A DNA stretch of 64,000 nucleotides from TA-21 sp035620895 (GCA_035620895.1 DASPFY010000045.1:33369-97368), one strand, 5' to 3'; numbered from the stretch's first letter, positions 35,077 through 44,842 are shown. Numbers and translations are program-made. The notes: generated by a model from the letters alone, not told the origin.

Positions 35077-35221
35077 TATATAGTATTCCACATTAAGTTA
35101 ATGACAAATTAGTGAATGCTGAATCTCAGGTGGATCAGATGACATTTTTATACGAATACGATCTTTAAATACGAAAAATAAAAGAAAAAAGGAAAAAGTA
35201 ACTTATTTCTTATATTATTTT

Positions 35222-35500
35222 TTATATTCTTTGTTCTTTTATTGAGGTTTGTAAAAGCTCGCCAATTTCGTTATGCATCTTTAGGAAATTCAATCCTTTT
35301 TCTGTAGTTTTGTAGTTTTGTGAGCCTTCTAAATATTCTAGTAAATTATTTTCAATAAGTACAGAGAGATACTCCCTCAATTGAGCATAGCTAAGAAAGG
35401 CTTTGTACATGATTCTGGTTTTTGTTGCCCCACCATTTGCTGCTTCTAGGATCATTGCTACTATTTCTGTTCTACTTCTGTATTTCATATCAAGATACAC
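35222..35500 (-). CDS. Winged-helix transcription regulator, 92 aa
   Basis: The protein is a compact winged helix: EIVAMILEAANGGATKTRIMYKAFLSYAQLREYLSVLIENNLLEY (helices 1-3) and then a wing YKTTEKGLNFL. This arrangement is typical of small archaeal HTH regulators of the PF14947-like group. It is monocistronic. It might read the palindrome 150 bases away, but this is a guess. Confidence 0.75.
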   Translation of the reverse strand: MYLDMKYRSRTEIVAMILEAANGGATKTRIMYKAFLSYAQLREYLSVLIENNLLEYLEGSQNYKTTEKGLNFLKMHNEIGELLQTSIKEQRI

Positions 35501-35658
35501 TAAACTTATTTATTTTAATGTATTGGCACAATAATCTAGAACATAACTACATTCACGCGGCATCTTGGATTGTTATACGGTATATATCCGAATAATTTAC
35601 TGTAATAATATGCCTAAAAAAGAAAAGATGTTAATTCGTTTGATTCATTTGTGGTCCA

Positions 35659-36450
35659 TTAAGCTGTATCTTTAGTAAGCACTTCATTTAGCCAATTACC
35701 TTCTGTCCCATCATCTTGAGCATCACCGGAGACCGTCGGCCTTTGTTTTTCGTTGTTCTCAGTGTCATCAATTTCAGATTCCATTCCTACTTCACTAACA
35801 TGGTCTTCATCTGCCTGAATTTGGCTAATGTTCTTATCTTCTGATTCATTTGAGACTATCTCTGAGTATGGTTCAGTAATTCTTGAGAGAAAGCTGTTTA
35901 TTTCATCTTTTTCCAATTGAATTCGATCTAATAATTCGGTAGAATTTGTATTGATTTGTAGATACGTTTCTTCAACAATATCATTACTCCTATATTGTAA
36001 CTTTGCATCGAAAATAATTGTTTTGATCGTAGTACTTTGTTTATCCAGTTCCCGTAGCCTTGAATTCAAAGTATTTACGACATCTTGTTCGTTACTTTCC
36101 AAATCAACCAATCTCTTCTCATATATTAAATGCAGAACTTCAGCGTCATCCTTCATTAGATCGTTTTCCGCTACCAAGTTTTCAAGTGCCTTTACTCTCT
36201 TGAGAGTAAGATTTTTGAGTCTCAGTAATTTCTGTGCGTCCATTCGCCACTTTGGTATAAAAATCACATAGTCTCCCTGGACGAGCAGCTGCTCATATGA
36301 TAGCTTCTGCAATCCAGTTGAACCACAATCCACACCAACCGACTCTATAGAACCATCTATATCGGTGACTAATCCGATTACCTTACCCACATATGCACCG
36401 TACATGTCCTTTACCTGTTTCCCTACAAACTCGAGCTTTATGTCGCTCAT
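35659..36450 (-). CDS. cdvA: Cell division protein CdvA
   Basis: I start the protein at ATG 36450 (MSDIKLEFVGKQVKDMYG). The N-terminus is a PRC-barrel-like beta domain (YVGKVIGLVTDIDGSIESVGVD ... VIFIPKWRMDAQKLL). A long helical, coiled-coil-like region with LKRVKALENLVAEND follows, then an acidic Glu/Asp-rich tail ending NWLNEVL. This PRC plus coiled-coil architecture and the W-x-x-DAQKLLRL junction match CdvA, which recruits ESCRT-III-like CdvB in Thaumarchaeota and Crenarchaeota. CdvB and CdvC are not in this window. Confidence 0.8.
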   Translation of the reverse strand: MSDIKLEFVGKQVKDMYGAYVGKVIGLVTDIDGSIESVGVDCGSTGLQKLSYEQLLVQGDYVIFIPKWRMDAQKLLRLKNLTLKRVKALENLVAENDLMKDDAEVLHLIYEKRLVDLESNEQDVVNTLNSRLRELDKQSTTIKTIIFDAKLQYRSNDIVEETYLQINTNSTELLDRIQLEKDEINSFLSRITEPYSEIVSNESEDKNISQIQADEDHVSEVGMESEIDDTENNEKQRPTVSGDAQDDGTEGNWLNEVLTKDTA

Positions 36451-36592
36451 GAGATTGAGTCGATATATGGATATAATGATGGCAATGTTAAAAATAATCA
36501 ATAATTTAGTAGATGTTTTAATACTTGATGCGGTATTTTGAAATTACTGAAAACTGAATAAATATGTATAAGGATTATTTTGTATTAATATT

Positions 36593-38242
36593 ATGAATTT
36601 TAACACTGATTATGATTTTTCGGCCAAAGAAAAATCAATACTCGACCAACATTTTTCTAATTCAGATAAGCATGTCTTTGCGATTACAACTCCTAGGCAA
36701 GTCGACAGAGGTGCACTGATGTCGAGATATTCTCGATCTGATAAGACAATGAGAAAGATTTTTTTGGATGAATTTGTAGCAAACCCGAACAGAGGAAAGG
36801 AATTCTATAGTAAGATATTGTCAGAATATGGTGATGATTCTGTTGCGGAATTGGGAGAAGCACAAATTGCCGTAGAGTGGATTTCAAACATTGCAGCAAA
36901 AAAGATAGAGGATCAAAGAATCGGATTATCCTATTTAGAAAAATCTTCTCGGTATATACCTTTTGATAAGAAAGTTGGTAACATGTATAAATATTATAGG
37001 GATGATAAAATACTTAAATCAAAATACGCAGATCTATATTTAGAGTGTTGTGATCACGCCTTTAATGTTTATAGTAAAAGTATCAATGTAATGGAGAGAT
37101 TTATCTCAGAGATAGAACCAATCGCTGATTTTATGTATTTTGATTCAATTTCAAAATCAGAAAAACCCTTTTCCAAATTAAGAAACAATCAAGACATAGA
37201 ATCGGCGAAGAAGGTATATCACAGTACGGTAAGATCCCAAACCCTTGATATTCTTCGTAATTTGCTGCCCGCCTCTACTCTTACCAATTTAGGTATAACT
37301 GGAAATGGTAGAGCATTTGAATACCTTTTAACAAGGTTATATTGCTCCGAATTGAAAGAGCTCAAGGATTTAGCTCATTTATTGAATTCTGAACTTGACT
37401 GTGTTATACCATCTTTTATCAAACGTGTAAATGAAAAACACGGAAAATCTCTTCAGTCATTCATGATGAATACCAACAAGGAGATATCAAAATTGACGGA
37501 CAAGTACCTGGAGGATATTAAGCCTGATTTTGCTCCTGTGGATGTGAGATTAATTGATTATATGAATAGTAAAGATGCAGAAGTGAAGGTTATCTCTGCA
37601 ATATTATATGAAAATGCAAAAGGGCAATCACTTCATGATATAACAAAATTAGTCAAATCATTTCCACAAGCTAGAAGGAATGAAATAATCTTGGCATATA
37701 CAAAATTTCGCGGAAATAGGAGACACAGGCCGGGTAGAGCGTTTGAGATGGTTGAATATCTGTTTGAAATGTTTACTAACTTTGGGATGTTCCGTGATTT
37801 GCACCGTCATAGAATTCTTACTTTGGAAAGACAATTGCTTTCTACTAAGCATGGCTATGACATTCCTAGAGAAATTATTGATTCAGGTATTGAAAAAGAT
37901 TTCAAAGATTGCATGTATCTTTCCAGTAATACTTATCAAAATATTGTAAAGACTATGCCGGTTGAGGCTCAGTACGCAGTTAATTTTGCTTATAAATATC
38001 CATATTTCATGAAGATAAATCTGAGAGAATTATACCATGTAATTGAATTACGTACTACGGCACAAGGACATCCTGATTATCGCTACATTTGTCAACAAAT
38101 GTTTAAAAAAATCAATGATATTCACCCAATTCTCTTGAAAGGGATGAAATTTGTGGATCTGAATCAATATGAGCTTGGGAGATTTGATGCCGAAAAGAGA
38201 AAAGAAATGAAGAGAAGGGAATTATTATCTTCAAAAAATTAG
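36593..38242 (+). CDS. Tandem ThyX-like protein (FAD-dependent thymidylate synthase family)
   Basis: The 549 residues contain two ThyX-like halves. The first has GALMSRYSRS, GDDSVAELGEAQIAVEWIS and YLEKSSRYIPFD, then GITGNGRAFEYL. The second has FRGNRRHRPGRAFEM, RHR at 405-407 and NLRELYHVIELRTTAQGHPDYR near 485. Canonical ThyX is about 220-250 residues and has RHR-x7-S; here position +8 after RHR is Leu, with Ser417 two residues after. It may make dTMP or have another flavin-linked role. It is divergent from cdvA. Confidence 0.75.
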   Translation: MNFNTDYDFSAKEKSILDQHFSNSDKHVFAITTPRQVDRGALMSRYSRSDKTMRKIFLDEFVANPNRGKEFYSKILSEYGDDSVAELGEAQIAVEWISNIAAKKIEDQRIGLSYLEKSSRYIPFDKKVGNMYKYYRDDKILKSKYADLYLECCDHAFNVYSKSINVMERFISEIEPIADFMYFDSISKSEKPFSKLRNNQDIESAKKVYHSTVRSQTLDILRNLLPASTLTNLGITGNGRAFEYLLTRLYCSELKELKDLAHLLNSELDCVIPSFIKRVNEKHGKSLQSFMMNTNKEISKLTDKYLEDIKPDFAPVDVRLIDYMNSKDAEVKVISAILYENAKGQSLHDITKLVKSFPQARRNEIILAYTKFRGNRRHRPGRAFEMVEYLFEMFTNFGMFRDLHRHRILTLERQLLSTKHGYDIPREIIDSGIEKDFKDCMYLSSNTYQNIVKTMPVEAQYAVNFAYKYPYFMKINLRELYHVIELRTTAQGHPDYRYICQQMFKKINDIHPILLKGMKFVDLNQYELGRFDAEKRKEMKRRELLSSKN

Positions 38243-38286
38243 GAAAATGCTCATGAAAAATAATTGTTCAAGAATTAGAATAAGAA

Positions 38287-39333
38287 TTAGAACCATTTTT
38301 CTAATGATTGGTTCTTATTTTTGTCTGAATTTTGGACCTTTTGTAAGGCTGAATTAACACGATCTGATGAAAAGTTTTTTTCCGTACATAGAAACTCAAC
38401 TAGCTTGTCATAATCAACAGGCACAAATTTAATATCATTGCTTGTAACATTCGCAACCTTTGGCTTCAAAAACAGTTCTCTAATCTCTTCATAAGGAACG
38501 TTAGACAACGGTTCTTGAAGTTGATCGATATTTTCCAACTTTGAATGTTTTTGTATTAATTTCAATGCAGTCTTTGGACCTATTCCCGGTATACCTCCAC
38601 TGTTATAGTCCGTTCCTATTAAGATTCCTACATCAACTAGTTGCTCATTCGTCAATTTAGTCTGGTCAAGTATATCTTCAAGATGAAATATTTCTAGGGG
38701 AACATCGATATAGGCATTTCTGTTGGGAACTTTTCTTTTACCACTTATTGTGATATTTCTTACGAGTCGCCTTGCACCAAATAAAATAGAATCATAATCC
38801 TGACTTGCACAAATATGCACTAGATCGGTATTGGTTAAGTTTGCTGCAGTCGCTTCTCCTTCGGATGGAGCTTGTATTGTAGGTATTCCTAATAAAGAAA
38901 GTAATCTCTTTGATTCTTCTATCATTTTATTGGTCAAGACAGATGTTGCTTGACTATATTTTCTTGCTTCTTCTAGTTTGCCCTGAACAAGTGCCTTCTC
39001 GTATTTTTCGATAGCTATTTCCTTAATTTGATGTCTGCGTTGAATTTCATTAGTTTTTAGTGGGCTGGATACTCCGTCAAAGACATAGACTAGTTTGATA
39101 CCTTCCGCAAGTAAATTGATATTACGATAGAAAAGTCCGCTCAAGTGGCTTGTTATTTCTCCATGAGAGTTAGCAAGAAGTTCCCCCGTAGATCCACGAA
39201 TTGTAGCTAGAAATTGATGAATCGTATTAAAAGCATCAACAGCAATTATCTTGTTTGAAAGATCAGTTAATTTTATGTTAGTATGTGTCAGGATTGGTTT
39301 AAGATCTAAGCCCATTGATGGGATTATAATCAC
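38287..39333 (-). CDS. fen1: Flap endonuclease 1
   Basis: FEN-1 removes 5' flaps in Okazaki-fragment maturation. The 348-residue protein has the N-terminal nuclease (AVDAFNTIHQFL near 31, FDGVSSPLK near 85), APSEGEATAANL near 155, DYDSILFG near 178 and the helix-hairpin-helix GIGPKTALKLI near 240. The C-terminus ends in a PCNA-interacting box, QSLEKWF (342-348). Confidence 0.96.
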   Translation of the reverse strand: MIIIPSMGLDLKPILTHTNIKLTDLSNKIIAVDAFNTIHQFLATIRGSTGELLANSHGEITSHLSGLFYRNINLLAEGIKLVYVFDGVSSPLKTNEIQRRHQIKEIAIEKYEKALVQGKLEEARKYSQATSVLTNKMIEESKRLLSLLGIPTIQAPSEGEATAANLTNTDLVHICASQDYDSILFGARRLVRNITISGKRKVPNRNAYIDVPLEIFHLEDILDQTKLTNEQLVDVGILIGTDYNSGGIPGIGPKTALKLIQKHSKLENIDQLQEPLSNVPYEEIRELFLKPKVANVTSNDIKFVPVDYDKLVEFLCTEKNFSSDRVNSALQKVQNSDKNKNQSLEKWF

Positions 39334-39447
39334 ATGATCTTTGCTTTATTTTTTTTCTATTTTTCTTTTTTGTCAGTATGCGTAGATGAATTGGATGGGA
39401 TCTGGAAAAAAGTAGATAAAGTAATTTGATTATTGTATTGCTCAACT

Positions 39448-39729
39448 ATGAGTTTCCTTATGAATGTAAGTACTGTGATAAGCGTGTTGAATGTTGGTGT
39501 TTTATTGACATTGTTACTGATTTATACCAAGATATACATCAAAAGTAGAGCGGTATTTACAATTGGTCTAATTTTCTTTACGGTCATGTTGATGCTTCAT
39601 AATTTAATAGCTGTATACGCCTACTTAGTTATGGCCCCGCTTTATCCAAATGATTTACTGCCTTATTTTGTAGCTATACATATAGCAGAACTTGTTGGAA
39701 TTGTTTCATTGTTAAGAGTAACTCTTTGA
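39448..39729 (+). CDS. Small membrane protein, about 93 aa
   Basis: Three hydrophobic helices are visible (VSTVISVLNVGVLLTLLLIY, then VFTIGLIFFTVMLMLHNLIA, then IHIAELVGIVSLLRV). The open frame begins at TTG 39433, but ATG 39448 (MSFLMNVSTV) is the likelier start. A conserved His-Asn in the second helix and His in the third are noticeable. No family assigned. Confidence 0.55.
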   Translation: MSFLMNVSTVISVLNVGVLLTLLLIYTKIYIKSRAVFTIGLIFFTVMLMLHNLIAVYAYLVMAPLYPNDLLPYFVAIHIAELVGIVSLLRVTL

Positions 39730-39847
39730 GCGTAGATAATCTCGAATGAATCAGTATTTTACTAATTGATTACAATACGCAATAGACTTGATGATTAAAA
39801 TTATTAAATTCAAAAAATTGTAAAAAAATGAATGTTGGGGTATTGGC

Positions 39848-40141
39848 TTAACCTTCTTCCCATCCCTTTGTGAACAGACCGCTCTTCTTTAGTGGAATAG
39901 GCTGACCTGGTGTATAATCCATTGGTCTCATCCAAAATATTGCTTTAGTTGGGCAAACTCCTATGCATGCACCATCTGAAATGCACCTTTCAGGATAGAA
40001 TACAAAAGCTTTACCTCTCTTCCATCCCTCAACTGGTTTTACCCTCAATACATCTGGACCAAGAGAAGTACAAATTTCGACACATAGAGCACAGCCGATA
40101 CAATGTTGTTCGCTAATATCTGGAAGTATTGCTACTGGCAT
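39848..40141 (-). CDS. Ferredoxin, probably [3Fe-4S][4Fe-4S]
   Basis: The 97-residue protein has a full cluster motif C-x2-C-x2-C-x3-C at residues 15-25 (CIGCALCVEIC). The second motif is CISDGACIGVCP, which lacks the second Cys of a normal 4Fe motif, as in seven-iron archaeal ferredoxins. It would carry electrons for cytoplasmic oxidoreductases. It is monocistronic. Confidence 0.88.
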   Translation of the reverse strand: MPVAILPDISEQHCIGCALCVEICTSLGPDVLRVKPVEGWKRGKAFVFYPERCISDGACIGVCPTKAIFWMRPMDYTPGQPIPLKKSGLFTKGWEEG

Positions 40142-40291
40142 TTAATTCACTTAAACAGAAGTAAAGTCGAAACTATTTAAACACTGTGCTATTTTATAAC
40201 GCTGATATAAAAATGCTAAATTTTGAGTCGATTTGTGTAAGTAAAAATATAAACCCAAAGGTAGAAATTATATTTTTGAAGAGCTTTACAT

Positions 40292-40783
40292 GTGGTTCGT
40301 AAAATCACAGTACTGGTACCGGTTATTGTTGCATGTGTGATATTGGGTGTTTTGGGTTTAACATTCGTTCCAGAGGGTATTAAGAATAGGAATATAGATT
40401 TTTCAAAAGGAACGATAGTTATCAACAATCACTCCATAAGCACCGAAATTGCTGAAACGCCAGCCGAACGACAGAGGTGGTTGACATTTAGAAATGAAGA
40501 ACTGCCACTCAACTCCGCACTTCTTCTTGTTTATGACAAATCTGATCTGTATTCCGTATGGCTGTTAAATATACAATTCAATTTGGATCTAATTTGGTTA
40601 GATGGTGCAGGCAATATTGTTTATACGAAACAGGATGCACTACCGTGCAAGAATACTTTGGATGCTGCACAATGTACCTATAAGAATACAAAACCAGCAA
40701 GATATATTTTGGCAGCAACAACCGGATTTATCAATTATCATAATATCACAAAAGATTCGAAGATAAAATTAGTTTCAATATAA
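40292..40783 (+). CDS. DUF192 family exported or anchored protein
   Basis: The 163-residue product starts with a hydrophobic anchor or signal (VLVPVIVACVILGVLGLTFV). A DUF192 domain follows, with VEIAETPAERQRWLTFR-like sequence (EIAETPAERQRWLTFRNEE), the WLLNIQFNLDLIWLDGAGNIV core and PARYILAATTGFI near the end. The usual MKNM-x-x-P-L-D segment is replaced by WLLNIQFNLDL. Two Cys (CKNT and CTYK) could form an external disulfide. Start GTG 40292. Function of the family is unknown. Confidence 0.78.
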   Translation: MVRKITVLVPVIVACVILGVLGLTFVPEGIKNRNIDFSKGTIVINNHSISTEIAETPAERQRWLTFRNEELPLNSALLLVYDKSDLYSVWLLNIQFNLDLIWLDGAGNIVYTKQDALPCKNTLDAAQCTYKNTKPARYILAATTGFINYHNITKDSKIKLVSI

Positions 40784-40814
40784 AAATCCTATATTGAATT
40801 TTGGTCTGATGTAA

Positions 40815-42773
40815 TTATCGTTTAGTGATATCTTGAAAATCTCTATACACTTGTTTTATTTCTTCAATTGAAGCTTCGTCCTCAAGTGTGCTTGTGTCAC
40901 CAATTATCTCAGAGTTTGTACTTATGGATTTTAGTAGTCTTCTCATTATTTTCCCACTTCTAGTCTTTGGCAATTTGTTGGTGAAATAAATTTCATTTGG
41001 AGTAGCTATTGGGCCAACTGTCTTTCTAATGTGATTCACAAGATCTGTTCTCATTTCTGGGGACTCTTTGTAACCAGCTTTAAGGACAAGAAATGCGACT
41101 ATTGCTTCTCCTTTTTCTTCATCAGGTTTGCTGATTACAGCTGCCTCGGCTATTGCATTGAATGATACAAATGCACTCTCTAATTCCATTGTACCTAGTC
41201 GATGACCCGCAATTTTGAGTACATCGTCCGATCTGCCTAGTAACCAAATATAATTATCCTGATCTAAAAGGGCAAAATCACCAGAATAATAAAATCCTTG
41301 AAATTTGTTCCAGTATGTATTAATATATTTATCATCATTGTTCCACAATGTCATTAGCATACCTGGCCACGGTCTCTTAATAACCAGGTATCCTTTGTTA
41401 TTGGGATTAACATCCATCCCTTTCTCATCCACTATGCCAATATCAACTCCTGGTACTGGAAAAGTTCCAGATCCAGGTTTCATGGGTATTGTATCAATAC
41501 CTAAACATTGACTTATCATGATTCCACCTGTTTCGGTCTGCCACCATGTGTCAACGATGGGACACTTTTCTTTTCCAATCACTCTAAAATACCATAACCA
41601 TACTTCAGGATTAATTGCTTCACCAACGGTACCTAAAAGACGCAATGATGACAAATCAAAACTACTAGGTATTGACAAGTCGTATTTCATGTATATACGC
41701 AGTGCGGTTGGAGTGGTGTACAGAATTGTGGCTCTATGTTTTTCGATCAGTGCCCAGTATCTATCAGGTGTCGGGAAATCAGGAGTTCCCTCATAGATAA
41801 CACTTGTTACTCCGTGTAATAGAGGAGCATACACCATGTAACTATGTCCTGTAACCCAACCTATGTCTGCAGTGCAGAAAAAAATGTCCTCATTTTTATA
41901 GTCAAAGACCCATTTAGCTGTTGCATAGATATGAGTAAGATATCCTCCGGTACTATGCAGTACGCCTTTTGGTTTTCCAGTAGTGCCGGAAGTGTACAGG
42001 ATATAAAGTGGATGAGTGCTTTCGACAATTTCAGGTTTGCAGTAGGATTTTTCTTTCTTTACTAATTCATGCCAAAGAAGGTCTTTTTCATTCATTTCGA
42101 TTTCAGCAAATCCTCTTTTAAGGACAATTACATTTTCTATAGAGGGAGTTGATCCAATCGCACTATCGACAATTTTTTTCAGCTCAAGTATTTTTCCGCG
42201 CCTTATTCCTTGATCAGCTGTTACGATTACTTTAGATTTTGAATCATTTATGCGATCAGTTAGTGCCTGCGAACTAAATCCAGAAAAGATAACGATATGT
42301 GTAGCTCCTATTCTGCTACAAGCCAACATTGCAATAGGCAATTCGGGAACCATTGGGAGGTAAATTGTGACCCTATCACCTTTTCTTATTCCCAAATTAC
42401 GCAAAGCGTTTGCGAATTTATTTACTTCTACATACAATTGGTTATATGTAAGGGTACGAACATCACCAGACTCGCTTTCCCATATTACAGCTGCTTTATT
42501 TTTTGTAATATTGTTAATGTGCTTATCAAGACAATTTACCGACGCATTTAGCAAACCACCTGTAAACCATTTTGCAAATGGCGGATTCCAATCTAGAATT
42601 TTATCCCATTTCTTATTCCATATCAAGTTATTTGCTTGTTGGTCCCAAAATTCCTCTGCATTTTCTAATGCATTATATCTTGTTTCCTGTAGAGTTTTTC
42701 CTTGGAGATTTATTTCCAGTGTCCTGTCTTGCGCATCATCCAATTTTGTTGTTGAGCTTTTTTGCTCTATCAT
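40815..42773 (-). CDS. acs: Acetyl-CoA synthetase (AMP-forming)
   Basis: The 652-residue enzyme activates acetate through acetyl-AMP. It has the N-terminal WNPPFAKWFTGGLLNASVNCLD segment, the P-loop-like YTSGTTGKPKGVLHSTGGY near 266-284, DTWWQTETGG near 421, YYSGDFALLDQD and the acetylatable C-terminal Lys in KTRSGKIMRRLL near 612. A close acyl substrate such as propionate or 3-hydroxypropionate cannot be excluded. It is monocistronic. Confidence 0.93.
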   Translation of the reverse strand: MIEQKSSTTKLDDAQDRTLEINLQGKTLQETRYNALENAEEFWDQQANNLIWNKKWDKILDWNPPFAKWFTGGLLNASVNCLDKHINNITKNKAAVIWESESGDVRTLTYNQLYVEVNKFANALRNLGIRKGDRVTIYLPMVPELPIAMLACSRIGATHIVIFSGFSSQALTDRINDSKSKVIVTADQGIRRGKILELKKIVDSAIGSTPSIENVIVLKRGFAEIEMNEKDLLWHELVKKEKSYCKPEIVESTHPLYILYTSGTTGKPKGVLHSTGGYLTHIYATAKWVFDYKNEDIFFCTADIGWVTGHSYMVYAPLLHGVTSVIYEGTPDFPTPDRYWALIEKHRATILYTTPTALRIYMKYDLSIPSSFDLSSLRLLGTVGEAINPEVWLWYFRVIGKEKCPIVDTWWQTETGGIMISQCLGIDTIPMKPGSGTFPVPGVDIGIVDEKGMDVNPNNKGYLVIKRPWPGMLMTLWNNDDKYINTYWNKFQGFYYSGDFALLDQDNYIWLLGRSDDVLKIAGHRLGTMELESAFVSFNAIAEAAVISKPDEEKGEAIVAFLVLKAGYKESPEMRTDLVNHIRKTVGPIATPNEIYFTNKLPKTRSGKIMRRLLKSISTNSEIIGDTSTLEDEASIEEIKQVYRDFQDITKR

Positions 42774-42888
42774 TTAAATGTGTAATTTGACATTATTTGT
42801 ATTAAAAGCTTGCATGGTTGGAGGACGAGTCTTGATAATTTGCATTGGTTGATGAAAAAAATAAATCCATGATGATGATGAATTGTAA

Positions 42889-43371
42889 ATGTTGTTGGAA
42901 TGGGATGAGCAGATAAAGGCACATCTAATGTGGATTTGGGGTGGAGAGGATGGGTTTATGAAAAGGAAAAGAGAGGGAATGCTTGTTGTGACGGAAAAAA
43001 ATCTGATATTTATAACAAAGACCAACATGTCTTACAGAATTCATGCAGTACATTCAGAGCGACAGCTTTTGCGATTTAAGGAGAACAAGAATGTTTTTTT
43101 GCCCATTGAAGGTTATGGTATTACTGAATTAAGGAATGATGTTGAAAAAAGTAATCAAAATATCATATTCCCTTTTTCTCAAATTTTGGATATGTATTAT
43201 CTTGAAAAAAGATGGGGTACAGAACTTAAAGTCAAAACCGATATTGAAGACAAGCAGAAAAATTACAACTTTGCAATTGTAAGGGGATGGGTGAAATATC
43301 CTGCAAAGGATCCTTTACAGTTCCATCATGTGGATTGGAACCCAGTAATAACATTATACAAAATGTCGTAA
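42889..43371 (+). CDS. Hypothetical protein, 160 aa
   Basis: A soluble beta-rich protein with many aromatic residues. The REGMLVVTEKNLIFITKTN segment near residue 28 resembles the first strands of PH/GRAM-like domains, which often read VTxxRLIF, but the similarity is only visual. It lies 34 bases upstream of cbiE on the same strand. Function unknown. Confidence 0.55.
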   Translation: MLLEWDEQIKAHLMWIWGGEDGFMKRKREGMLVVTEKNLIFITKTNMSYRIHAVHSERQLLRFKENKNVFLPIEGYGITELRNDVEKSNQNIIFPFSQILDMYYLEKRWGTELKVKTDIEDKQKNYNFAIVRGWVKYPAKDPLQFHHVDWNPVITLYKMS

Positions 43372-43405
43372 GTGATCCCATGTTTGGGTTCTTAACTAAA
43401 AATAG

Positions 43406-44194
43406 ATGCAGGATGCAAAGAAAGCAAATAAAATACACAGTATCATAGCTAAAGCTGTGAGGGAAAATAGAGTCAAGAGCAAGAAGTTATTTCTTGTTGG
43501 TGTAGGCCCAGGTTCGTCAGAGTATCTAACAGACCTAGCAAAAGATGTGATAAGAAAATCCAAGTATTTGATAGGTTATAAATATACATTATCAATAGTT
43601 CGAGATTTCATTATTCCTCATTTTCATCAAGTATATGAGGTAACTATGAAGGATCAGGATGAAACTTATAATGAGGTGCATAAGAAAATGGGAGAAAACG
43701 AGTTCTGCGCAATTCCTTTCACCGGTGATGTAAACTTTTCAGAGTCTGAAGTTGTTGATAGATTATTAGAAATTTTTGGTAACGATAATGTAGAATTAAT
43801 GCCCGGGATTAGTTCTATTCAAGTTGCGGCTGCAAAGGCAAAAATTCCATTGGATAAAGCGATAATATTGAGTTTCCATGTTACTGAGAATATTGAAGAC
43901 AAGAAGAGGGAATTAGTTAAAGCAATTCAAGAGAAGAAAAGTGTGATTTTAGTACCCAGGCCCTGGAATAATAATGCAGAAAAAAATTTCATGCAATCAG
44001 AAATAGCATTGTATCTTAAAAAAGAGGGAGTAGATACTTCAAACTTAATAGTTTGGGTATTTGAATATTTGACCACTGCGGATGAAAGAGTGTTTAAAGG
44101 CAGGCTGAATGAACTAGAAAAAATGGATTTTAGTCCGATGTCTGTAATGGTGGTTGATCAGGTTAGGCGTAAAACATACTTGGAGTTAGTATGA
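43406..44194 (+). CDS. cbiE: Precorrin-6Y/cobalt-precorrin-7 C5-methyltransferase
   Basis: CbiE methylates C5 of the corrin ring. The 262-residue protein has the tetrapyrrole-methylase glycine motif LVGVGPGSSEYLT near residue 26, SKYLIGYKYTL, and MPGISSIQVAAAKAKIPLDKAI near 132-153. The true start may be a later Met or the ATG at 43406; the first 24 residues are an extra helical extension. With BluB it points to de novo cobalamin synthesis. Confidence 0.82.
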   Translation: MQDAKKANKIHSIIAKAVRENRVKSKKLFLVGVGPGSSEYLTDLAKDVIRKSKYLIGYKYTLSIVRDFIIPHFHQVYEVTMKDQDETYNEVHKKMGENEFCAIPFTGDVNFSESEVVDRLLEIFGNDNVELMPGISSIQVAAAKAKIPLDKAIILSFHVTENIEDKKRELVKAIQEKKSVILVPRPWNNNAEKNFMQSEIALYLKKEGVDTSNLIVWVFEYLTTADERVFKGRLNELEKMDFSPMSVMVVDQVRRKTYLELV

Positions 44195-44221
44195 GATTAC
44201 TTTTGTTTTTGTTTTTATGCA

Positions 44222-44761
44222 CTATTGTACAAAATCTACGCCTCCAGATTGTTTTATTAAATTCCATTCAATAATGGCGGCAAGAAATAATATTATTGCA
44301 ACGATGCTAATTTCAATGCCGGTATGAATAAGATTTTCTTTAATGTTTGTTCTTTTCAAAATGTGAATTAACAACAAATAACTTCTAGAGATAGCTATCC
44401 CATATGAAACGAGCTCCATCATTCCAAATATTGTCAAAAAAACAAGTAATGGTGGTATCTGGATTGGTAAATCTTGAGTTATTATCATGAAAATATTACC
44501 AGTACTAAATCCTGAAAAGAGACCAAACGCAATTCCGATCCCTGGAATAAACATTAAGGTGGAGATTAGAAAGTTATTGGCGAATATGCCTATATTATCA
44601 ATATTTTTTATTTTGTTTTGAAATTGTTCTTTTAAGAGCTCTGATGTCGATTCGTCAAAACTGATGGATGTGCCAATGGTAAAGAAAATTAAAAATACTA
44701 AAATACCAACTAGAAGGTAGAGAATTCGTTTTTTGAACTCGTACTTATACATGTATTCCAA
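44222..44761 (-). CDS. SpoIIM-like (DUF95) membrane protein
   Basis: The 179-residue protein has an N-terminal helix (ILYLLVGILVFLIFFTIGT), then three to four more hydrophobic segments. The pattern ANNFLISTLMFIPGIGIAFGLFSGFSTGNIF and the later FGMMELVSYGIAISRSY match the core of the stage II sporulation protein M family. In non-sporulating archaea the role is unknown. It is divergent from the polD small-subunit gene. Confidence 0.75.
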   Translation of the reverse strand: MEYMYKYEFKKRILYLLVGILVFLIFFTIGTSISFDESTSELLKEQFQNKIKNIDNIGIFANNFLISTLMFIPGIGIAFGLFSGFSTGNIFMIITQDLPIQIPPLLVFLTIFGMMELVSYGIAISRSYLLLIHILKRTNIKENLIHTGIEISIVAIILFLAAIIEWNLIKQSGGVDFVQ

Positions 44762-44842
44762 CCAGAGTGTTTGCTTTTTAATAACCTATGGATAAAACAA
44801 AACATTTTTAGCATTTATGATTGTTCTGTTCAATAATTAAAC

